Source: Lepidodermella squamata (lineage: Eukaryota > Gastrotricha). From it: DNA of 64,000 nucleotides. Shown one piece after another: positions 54,167 to 64,000 of the stretch. The stretch is taken from positions 248,001 through 312,000 of the forward strand of contig JBLDXI010000006.1 in assembly GCA_047495785.1 (NCBI GenBank). The letters are read 5' to 3'. Both the position numbers and the translations under genes were made by a program. The notes under the pieces are model-generated. The model saw only the letters and a program-made list of their open reading frames with translations, ran no database searches and was not told the origin of the DNA. Every line of letters starts with the position of its first letter. The first letter of the stretch is position 1.

Positions 54167-57100
54167 TCATGACCTTAGTTTCACATCGCACGCATTTTTA
54201 AACAATTTCCGCAATTGACACGGTTTACACGTAAAAATGTCAGAATTTTCGGTGTAATAATACGGCGCATCGCGTTGAGCCCAAGGCCGCTCTGAGTGGT
54301 AACAGGACGGGACGTGCTGAACAGCTAACCGCCTATCGTCACTCCTCGCATCGGTACTCGCGCCATTTTCAATCAAAAATTGAACTGCAACTAAATTCGT
54401 CTTAGCAGCAGCTTTCATCAGAGCTGTCCGGCCGGCTTTGTCCTTAAAATCGATTTCGGCGTTGTTTTTCACCAGAATTTTAAGGACCTCAATGTCAGCC
54501 CCGGCCGAGGCTGCTTTCATTAGAACCGTCTCGCCGTAACTATCGCTGGCGTTAATTTCAGAATTCCGGCTTAAAAATAGTTCGATCAGCTTTTCCTCCA
54601 AGCCATAGCCGTTTAGGACAAGCGCCATTAACGGGGTTCGACCATCTGCGTCGCACATCGTCACGTCAGCCGCGTACTTTTCGACGAGGGCAAAGATCAC
54701 CCAGGCGGAACAGTGGTTACAAATCGCCTTCATCAACGCCGTCTCGCCATTTCCAGATTTTTCGTTGATTTTCGCGCCATTTTCTAGTAAAATCTCAACA
54801 ATCGCAGGATCGATAGCTCTCGAGCATTCTTCGATGTAAATCATCAGGCTATTCCGGCCGTTTTTATCAGTATCCTCAGGCCGAGATTTAAAATCGACAG
54901 CCAAGGTTCGAATTAAATTTTCATCGGGTAAGCTCGATTTTTTTAAAGCCAGAATTAACAGAGTTTCGTTTCTCGCGAATCGATAGTTGATATCAGCTCC
55001 ATTTCCAGATAATAAAATTCTGACGATTTCAACCCTGTCGTCACTGGGTGATTCAACTGCCATTGAAATCGCGGTTTTACCATCCTTATTCGCTAGATCA
55101 ACTCTAGCCTTGAGAACTGAGACCAAATAACGGATTATTCGCAGCCTCGATCCGGGCAATTTCATCGCTTTTATAACAGCTGTTTCGCCATTTTCATCCC
55201 GAGCATCGATATCGACTCCATTTTTTAAAAATCGATCAATTGTCTCGAGAGACACGTCCGGGTTCAACTCGATCGCCAACATTAAATTCGTCTTACCGCC
55301 AATAATTTTCGGGTCGAATTGCAGGCCAGTTTCTAGAAGGACTACAACCATTTCTTTCGCGCCTTTATCACTCGATTCGATCGCGCGTTTTAGGGTGGAT
55401 TTCAGGAAAATCGGGTCCAATTTCGAGAAATCAACGCCGCGACCAGCCATTTCTCGAACAACGCCCTGCCAGTTGCAATTAACAGGTTTCTGAAGTAAAT
55501 TTTGATTCGACGAAATTTCCGATAAATCACAACCGTTTTTCACCAGAATTTCAGCCGCCATCGAATTACGACATTCAAATGCCTTAATTAAGGCGGCCGA
55601 CCCATCTTGAGCTGCCGCATTGATTTCAACCCCGTTTCCGATGAGTAACTTCAAAATCGATTCTTGATCGGTAATTAGCTGGAAATTAGCCTCGATGGCC
55701 TTCATAATAGCCGTTTGACCTTGGCAATCAATCGCGTTGACATTTGACCCGAATTCGATTAGAGCTGAAATCGCTTCTTTATTACCAAGCTCAGCCGCGA
55801 GCAGTAACGGGGTCAATTTCGACGAATTTTCCGAAGATTCGATATCGCAGCCTCGATCAATCAAATTTCGAATTATCGATTTTGAATCATCCGTCGATTT
55901 TAGAAAAGCAGCGCAGTAATGTAAGGATGAGAAATTTTTGCTGTCCAATAGCTTCGGATCGGCTCGATTCGCCAGTAAAAATTCGACTTGATCATTCAAA
56001 TTTCTACAAATCGCCTCCTGTATCAAGGTTCTATCGACCAGGTTGAAATAGGAAATTTCGCAATCTCGCCCTGATTTAACTCGAATTTCTTTGTGATTTG
56101 AATCGAACTTCGAAATTAGATCGCGAAAAATCGAAGGCTGTTGCGTTCTTTGCAGGGCGATCGGCAGCCATTCAGGTTTTATCTCCGCTGATTTTTCGAG
56201 TAAAATCGAAACCGCCTGGCAATTTCTGGTCTCAATCGCGAGTAACAACGCCGATTTCCCACTTTTATCCGCTAAATTCACGTCTAAACCAGCTTCGATT
56301 AATTTTTCGATAAAATTAGCGACAAATTCGTCGTTCGTTTTCGGTGAATTACAAGCGGCGAGATGTAAGGCGTTGCGACTGTTGAATTCCGGAACTAAAG
56401 GATCGGCGCCTTTTTCCAACAAAAAAGCCGCGACTTGGTATTCTCTCGATTTTATCGCAGTTTGAAGCGGCGTCATGCCACTTGTTGATTCCTTCAAATT
56501 AATCTCAGCGCCGTAGTGGAGCAAGGTCGCAATCGCGGTCAAATTTCCGTATTTAGCCGCGGCTGCTAGCGGGGTTTCGAACCAGTGCGATTTTCCGTTT
56601 ACACTCGCTCCATTTTCGACAAGAATTTCGAGAATTTCGCGTGCTTTTTCTGACGATTGTTTGATGATTGATAAAACAGGAGCCGTATCACCATCAAGGC
56701 CGTTGATATCAGGGTGAGATGAGTTTAGTAATGATCGGACTTCATCTACATTTTCTTCAGCAACAGCTCGAGCCAATTTTCGGGTGTCATAAGCCTGGAA
56801 ATTTTTCCAGGTTTAATTTATTTTAAATAAAATTAATTAATGAAAAAATACCGATTTTAGTACAAGATTTCGGGCATCAGATGGGAATACCATGCGGATC
56901 TCACATCGTTGTAGGTGATTCAGACGCGTTGCTAGGAAATGCATCGATTGATCGTAAGATATCGTTGATACGAACCATAAACTATCTTGGCCCTGGAAAA
57001 ATTTTAGAAATTTCGATTTTGAGCTCAATTTCTTTTTTAAATTCGACCTTTTCGATGACATCGACGACTTCGAAAGTAGGTGTCATGATGACAAAGGAGC

Positions 57101-57839
57101 CGCTGCAATCTTGTGTGGTTCGAATTGCGATTTTCAACGTGCTATTGCTGATTTCCTAAAATATCGAAAATCAAAAGTTTTTAAAATTTTGAAATTAAAA
57201 ATTCAATTTTTTTTAACTTTCAGGATTTTATTCAAAATTTCCAAAATGTTTTCCAAAAATGTGCAAAAAGGTCACATAATTATATTAGAAAATTATTACC
57301 TATTTTTTGAATTTGATTTTTTCTAATTTTCCGAATTTTCCCGATAATTCCATTGAATTCACATGGATAAATTGAATAAAAATAGGTTCATTAATTACCA
57401 GTGGCTGAATTTGCCAGACCAGCTTCCAAGTGCCCATTCTGACGCGCTCTCGAAGACTCATCTGAGCTGGCTTCAGGATCAGACCCTCGCTATCTTCTGG
57501 CGACTCGTTATTCGCCCCAAACTGCTGGCATCGATTCAGAAGAGCTTGAAGCCGCGAAAGAGCCGCTTCGTCCTTACTCAAAAATTCACTAGCAGCCTCT
57601 TTTCCGAATTCATAGATCACCAAAGCCTTCCAAAATCCTTCGGAATTGACGAATTTATTCCATCTTAAAAAATATTTTTCAGGTAATATTTTAGAAATTA
57701 GGGTAAAAATAACGCACCTTCGACTAACTCGAGCGACCCGGTGAAAAATATCATGATTTTGGAGGTGGAGAAAAATCTTGGAAACAATTTCAACAGGTAG
57801 AATCTTCAGCAAATCGAATCCATCATCAGGTTGCTCCAT
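54167..57839 (-). CDS. Probable F-box-ankyrin protein (long ankyrin array)
   Basis: Proposed exons 57839-57718, 57663-57399, 57155-57048, 56992-56852 and 56794-54167 give 1087 aa; all joins keep frame. The first two encode an F-box ('LLKILPVEIVSKIFLHLQNH', 'VARVSRRWNKFV'). The next two encode a linker. The last exon (876 codons) is nearly all ankyrin repeats, roughly 20 ('GMTPLQTAIKSREYQVAAFL', 'GETALMKAICNHCSAWVIFA', 'GRTALMKAAAKTNLVAVQFL'). The 3' tail has a Cys pair ('FTCKPCQL'). The ankyrin exon and its linkers are solid; fusion to the F-box is inference, since the F-box frame could also end in the intron at about 57300. It converges on the channel gene with only 37 bp between stops. Confidence 0.65.
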
Positions 57840-58060
57840 TCAATGTATAAATTAGTTAATAGAGCTTAACGAGTTACTAGAGATAATGTAACACGTTATC
57901 TTATCTTAGTTCTTTGAAAAATCTGTCACTCGCAAACAAAAACGGCGGCATGTTACGATTCTGTATTTATTCAATCCTTAGGCAGTGGTTAAATGTTTGA
58001 TTTCAAATCACAAATAGAATCAAAGAACGAAAACATGACAACAATTTCGAGAGGTATGCA

Positions 58061-59468
<1,408 letters not shown>

Positions 59469-59644
59469 TTACGACAGGGTATCCTATAAGAAATGATTGT
59501 CACTCTGCTGCAGAATGAAATAGCTGGTCATTCATTATCAAATAAGCTGCGTGAGAACACCGTATCAGCAGCCTTATCTCACCGGCAAATGTATTATTGT
59601 TGTGGACACCTCCGCGGCAGTTAAATATCATGAAAGTCCAATCT

Positions 59645-60608
59645 TTATTTCATCGTAAGTACAAACATAATTGGCAGTAAGTTTAGCGATTTCACTATCG
59701 AAGCGGATGATCGGCCGGTTTTAGCTAGGCCGCAGTCTCGTTTCGCTGGGGCTGGTTGTAGACTGGCCTCCTTCACCGCCTCGATTTCATCTACAGCTAG
59801 AGCAGTATCAAACAGGGCGACAGGGCCCAGAGCCTCACCAGGGTGCATATTGAAGACCTTGAATGGGTAACCATCCTTGCCTTTCATCTCGAACTGGCCG
59901 AGGATTAGCCAGATCCACGTGTAGCCTTTCAAGTTCTTCACGTGATTCAGATCGTAATCGAACGACATTTGACCGCCATTGCCGTCAGACATTGTAAAAC
60001 TCCTAGCTCCCCAATCGTAGGACAGGGTGATGAATTGCCACGTTCGAGGCTTTAGGTAAAGAACCGATAAGCTTTGGCTGATTGTTACATTGCCTTTTTG
60101 GTTATCGGAGTAATACGCAACTGGTTTGCCATCAGGTTGAGCGAGGAAGCCTATCGAAGCCGTGTGAGTTTCAGTTGTCCACGTCATGCCAACTTTCGGC
60201 TCTTGATAAGAAATGTTGAAATTAACCGAAAACATCGCTGATGTTGTGTTTCCGTTCGTTTTGAACCAGAACGCTAGCGTGAAGCCTTGATCTAGACGGA
60301 ACCATCTGTAGCTTGCAATTGGCGATTCTGTCCGAGCAGGGGTGAAGGCGGTTTCTGGCTGATTGGCTGGCCCTAACGTGAATTTAACATCTCCGTTCCA
60401 GTAGGCGTCCTTATTACACCTTGAATCGGTCAAAACTCTAGCGCGATTTAACGGCAATTGTAGGACTAGAGCATCGAGACGAGGCCAGTTTGTTACAGCA
60501 AATGTCGAACCTGTGCGAAAAATGAAGTATATACCCCTCAATTTCGAGCTTGAATCATAATATACCGATTGTTGCAAGGAAGGTTAAAATAGTTGCGAGA
60601 AATATCAT
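59645..60608 (-). CDS. Lamin-G/concanavalin-like secreted protein (family copy 4)
   Basis: Exons 60608-60566 and 60510-59645 give 302 aa. The leader is MIFLATILTFLATIG and the family phase-1 intron follows. 'DALVLQLPLNRARVLTD', 'YRWFRLDQGFTLAFWFKTNG', 'WQFITLSYDWGARSF' and 'GPVALFDTALAVDEIEAV' keep the fold, though the ISC of the other copies is lost. It ends with 'KSLNLLPIMFVLTMK', a short hydrophobic tail. AATAAA (59644-59649, minus strand) overlaps the stop codon. It is the most divergent of the four. Confidence 0.78.
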
Positions 60609-61857
60609 TTTTATTTATTGACAACAATATTATAGAATAGGCGGCGGGTTAGAAGAGCGTACCGCGGCATCGTGTGTTGAAAAAAAACAGCGACCAATCA
60701 TGCTCATTTTTCGTGAGTCAGCTTATAATAACACACATGGTGTGGATGCTGATATATATAGACTTCATAGCGCAACAATAGAGAGTATGTAGAGCGCTGT
60801 ATTAATAACAACAATGAGGTCATTTTTTTCCTAATAGATATATCTATGTATCCGTTGAGGATAGAGAGCGCGGAATATAATAATTCATAACGATATAATC
60901 TGCAAACATCTGCGCCGATTATTATTTTCTTTGCGCTCGGTTGGTCTCAAAGGGGGCGCAGTGAATTATCGATCGATCGGACATTTGCTAACAAATATAT
61001 AGAAAATTATTGGTGAACCACGCTTTTTGAATGGTCAAGGTTGAGGCCGCAGATATTATAGCAGAAGAAGCTAATGTTAACCGGAAACTTGCGCTCAAAT
61101 GGCAACGTAGCCGCTACGGCCATCAGAAATATCAGACATAAGATAATTTGGCTTTATCGATTTTCGTATCATAACACTGGTTGAATTGAAACTGCGATCA
61201 CCGATAAGTTTGGTTATTTTTTTGAAAATACCCAAAAGGATCCTAAAAAAGCAGGTCTCCTTATAGTTCATGAATTTTGAAGTTTAGTTCCAGGCTCTGG
61301 AAATTGTTCGCAGTTCCATTGTTTTCGTTTAGTTGCAGCCGTGCTCAGCGCGTTCGGATCGGATTCAGCAAGTTAGAAACTTCAATTGATTCTATCTGTG
61401 AAGCCAATCAAAGTAAAAGCCATTCCAACTGCCACTGCGCATTTATAGTTGAAGACATCACATGATTGCAGACAACAGACCTCTGACTCGGAAATATTTG
61501 CGAAATAAGGGACAAATAGGTTTGACAAAACACAAATTTATTCACGAACACCCGGAAGGTCCCAGGTGCAAATAGACAATAGACACGTGTCTGTGACTAT
61601 AAAAAGGAACTATCGATTTGATCATATTCGAGCATTAGCCATAGGCGAGACACTATTGAAATAAAGAAAAAATGAGGAGAACAAAAAAGGTTCATCGAGA
61701 GGACAAATTAGAGGTCCTCCTAAGACTTAAGACTGTACAGAGTTTCGGTAGGAAACATGGGACCTTTTTTGTCTTTTCAGTTTTAAACGCTGTTAATATC
61801 AAGTTTATTACAGATTCTTATTCACATTTTAGAGCCGTCGAATAAAAAGCTTCACGG
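60609..61857. other. Intergenic, no gene recognised
   Basis: AT-rich spacer with short ORFs only. It separates the fourth lamin-G-like gene from the 3' end of the receptor gene. Confidence 0.45.
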
Positions 61858-64000
61858 TTAGACGTGGCTGTTGCGCCTGGTAACAATCGAAGATCTTCTG
61901 TCCTCAACCGCCGAAGATCCGATACCTATCGGGATCTTCGACTGAAATTTCGACTTCAAATTGTCAGTCTTTTCTTCGGAATTCCTCGCCAGACCTATTA
62001 CGACGATCGAAGGTCGAGACTGTCGCTCAGCTAAGAACATCGGAATCACCCAAGCCACCAGGCTTGTCACAGCAAGATAATTAGCCATAACTGCTAGAAC
62101 AATGCGTTGTTGAATCGGATCGGTCAAAACAATGCAAATTAGCACAGTTGACGCTAAAACGGCACCAGAGTTCATTGGACCTATTGCGACCCACGTGAAT
62201 GCGGTGCCTTTCGCACTTCTAGCTGCTCGCTTCCGCAATTGAACGCCGAGGCAACATGCGATAGCGATTGTAACTGCGTTACCGCTCAAAATACCTCCTA
62301 ACCAAGCCGTTTGATTCGCGGTGTAGTATGCAGTTGTCAGGAATTCGAAGTAGGTATCGGAATCCGGGGAATATGTTAGGGATTTTATGTAAGTGTCGCA
62401 TTTCGTCTGCTCAGACAAGAACCATCCAATCAGTATAATGACGGTCGCGACGGGTAGAATTACGACTGACTTAGCTTTTCTAATTTCAGTCGATTGATTA
62501 CTTGCTCTTCGGAATAGAACAGCTTTCATTTGTATCAACTGCGACATCTGGGTGTTGTTGATAGCAGAAAAGCCGATGAGAATCAGCGCTAGCCCGATTT
62601 GCCACTGAAGAATTGATGAGATGTAAAATGCAAGCATTGTCCCTCCAATCGAAAGGAAAGTGCTACCGAGAGAGCCAAATAAAGCCATTCGAGACATCTC
62701 TTTTTTGACAAATAACAGTCTGCCAATTCCAAATATCGATAGGCACAGAACTACAAGAGTTGCGACAACCATGAAAGCTGAAAATTCAACGGCCTCTTGA
62801 TCAGTAGCGATGAACCAAATTGAAGAGTCTCGCGGCGGAGCTTGATCCGAAGTTAGCCACGGGAGACCTCCAACGCCTAAATCAATCGAGTAATCGTCAT
62901 TATCCAGGCCGCTTCTTCCATCAAGCTGCCTCGCTGTGCCTAAGGTCCGCAATTTTTCGAATCCAAAATACGTGATCACAACCAAATCCGAAGCAAACTG
63001 CCCAGATGAGCTGTACTTGACCCGACCTGTCCTTAGTCCGACATAATCCAACTTAATTGCTGACTCATTGACGTGGCGCATCACGAGATCGCGGTTGCTT
63101 CGCGTATCTTTCAGCCCGATTTTACCTCCAGTTGCGTTTCTGAGAGCTTTTTCTGCGTTATCGAGGGTGAAAATCGCGCTGAGAGTTGCGTCGTGGCACT
63201 GAAATCTATAGCTGTAGTCGTAACCACGAGAATTGTTCGTGAAAGCATCGTACATAACGTCGAAATCATTCGCTGTGTATCCCAAATCGGTCTTAACATC
63301 ACGGGTCAGCGGGTTTTGGAATTGGCTGAACCCAATAGTGTATTTATACTGCTCAGCGACCATCCTTTTCGGACAATTCGAGGTTAGGAACTCGGGGAGA
63401 GGTTTCAAATCCTTCATCATAGTCCCATAAACCAAGAAGACATACCTGCTACCAGTAATTCCCATTTTATAGGTCCAGCAGAAGAAAAGCTGGACCATTT
63501 GAATGTTAGTCGACCAAACCACGATGATTCTTGCATCACTTTTCTGTAGCGACACTATAGAGGTAGGGTCTTCGAGGGACATGACCCCGTCATACCAGAT
63601 CACGCTCAGGTTTTTCTGAATCGCCATTTGATACAAAAGGTCACCACTTCCGAAGTCATTGCTGCTTGCGAGGTTAACCAAAATAGCGATTTTCGTCCAG
63701 TTGCCGATACTTCGGATGAATTGAAGTTGCGCATGAGCTGTTGCGTAGCTTATCCATCGATTCAGGTACAGGTTAGGGTACCGATTTCTATCGACTAAAA
63801 CAGCGCCTGAGCAAGAGATTGAGAAAGCGACCATATCCATATGGTGTAAAACAGGGCCGATTCCTTTACAACCACTGGTGTAGTACCCGATGATGGAAAC
63901 AGGGGCCACGGTCGAGTTGTTAGCTTCGTGAGTTGATTTCAGGCCGATGAGTTTCTTCACCGTGTCCAAACCGCCGACTCCTTCATCATCGCCGATAAGG
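61858..64000 (-). CDS. Class C GPCR, GABA-B-receptor-like, 5' end beyond the window
   Basis: An uninterrupted minus-strand frame of more than 710 codons, open to the right edge. The N-terminal part is a periplasmic-binding-like (ANF receptor) domain: 'APVSIIGYYTSGCKGIGPVL', 'VAFSISCSGAVL' and 'WTKIAILVNL'. Then 'FSAFMVVATLVVLCLSIFGI' starts seven TM helices ('LALILIGFSAINNTQMSQL', 'VVILPVATVIILIGWFL', 'ASTVLICIVLT', 'VTSLVAWVIPMFL'). A short basic cytoplasmic tail follows. Unlike metabotropic glutamate receptors it has no Cys-rich domain before TM1, so GABA-B-type is the best fit. The lack of introns in this long exon contrasts with neighbouring genes. Confidence 0.85.
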   Translation of the reverse strand, partial: LIGDDEGVGGLDTVKKLIGLKSTHEANNSTVAPVSIIGYYTSGCKGIGPVLHHMDMVAFSISCSGAVLVDRNRYPNLYLNRWISYATAHAQLQFIRSIGNWTKIAILVNLASSNDFGSGDLLYQMAIQKNLSVIWYDGVMSLEDPTSIVSLQKSDARIIVVWSTNIQMVQLFFCWTYKMGITGSRYVFLVYGTMMKDLKPLPEFLTSNCPKRMVAEQYKYTIGFSQFQNPLTRDVKTDLGYTANDFDVMYDAFTNNSRGYDYSYRFQCHDATLSAIFTLDNAEKALRNATGGKIGLKDTRSNRDLVMRHVNESAIKLDYVGLRTGRVKYSSSGQFASDLVVITYFGFEKLRTLGTARQLDGRSGLDNDDYSIDLGVGGLPWLTSDQAPPRDSSIWFIATDQEAVEFSAFMVVATLVVLCLSIFGIGRLLFVKKEMSRMALFGSLGSTFLSIGGTMLAFYISSILQWQIGLALILIGFSAINNTQMSQLIQMKAVLFRRASNQSTEIRKAKSVVILPVATVIILIGWFLSEQTKCDTYIKSLTYSPDSDTYFEFLTTAYYTANQTAWLGGILSGNAVTIAIACCLGVQLRKRAARSAKGTAFTWVAIGPMNSGAVLASTVLICIVLTDPIQQRIVLAVMANYLAVTSLVAWVIPMFLAERQSRPSIVVIGLARNSEEKTDNLKSKFQSKIPIGIGSSAVEDRRSSIVTRRNSHV

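Overview
This is eukaryotic, almost certainly animal, DNA. Genes are split by many very short GT-AG introns (mostly 45-70 bp, acceptors TTTCAG or TTTTAG). The proteins belong to animal families: beta-tubulin, a Cys-loop ligand-gated channel, a class C (GABA-B-like) receptor, sushi/CCP modules, C-type lectin domains, F-box proteins, papain-family proteases and a CBP/p300-like TAZ-KIX protein. Compact genes, tiny introns, lineage-specific secreted families and F-box/lectin expansions fit a small ecdysozoan-like invertebrate, possibly a nematode. The species cannot be fixed from the sequence alone.

Layout. 1-12.5 kb is a repeat-rich block: a decayed non-LTR retrotransposon split by a MITE with PIF/Harbinger-like TAA duplications, two palindromic elements, a 3-kb pogo/Tigger-like non-autonomous transposon holding a 179-bp tandem array, and a second non-LTR 3' end. 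Two near-identical papain-type proteases (3713-4909 and 12584-13772) bracket most of it. 14-17 kb has two tandem lamin-G/concanavalin-like GPI-type secreted proteins; two more copies lie at 43 and 60 kb. 17.8-21.6 kb holds a Gly/Asp-repeat secreted protein followed by a mucin-like cathepsin that shares its N-terminus. 21.7-28.4 kb is a duplicated divergent pair, giving four genes of an unrecognised secreted cysteine-rich family. 29-36 kb has an F-box gene, a small secreted peptide and a CCP-ankyrin gene. 36-42 kb has a 21-exon triple C-type lectin gene and a second CCP-ankyrin gene. 43-52 kb has a cathepsin whose catalytic Cys is Ser, an F-box gene, a soluble acetylcholine-binding-protein-like gene, an unknown secretory-pathway protein and a TAZ-KIX-RING gene. 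52-64 kb has a four-TM Cys-loop channel subunit, a probable F-box-ankyrin gene, beta-tubulin, the fourth lamin-G-like gene and the truncated class C GPCR.

Common threads. Most products are predicted to be secreted or surface proteins (proteases, lectins, CCP proteins, GPI-type proteins), as in accessory, fast-duplicating chromosome arms. Paralogues keep intron positions and phases, which let me join exons with confidence: reading frames close in every multi-exon model given. Several genes carry AATAAA overlapping, or within 2 nt of, the stop codon. The most unusual architectures are CCP modules fused to ankyrin repeats (two independent genes), TAZ1-KIX-RING, and the Ser-for-Cys cathepsin.
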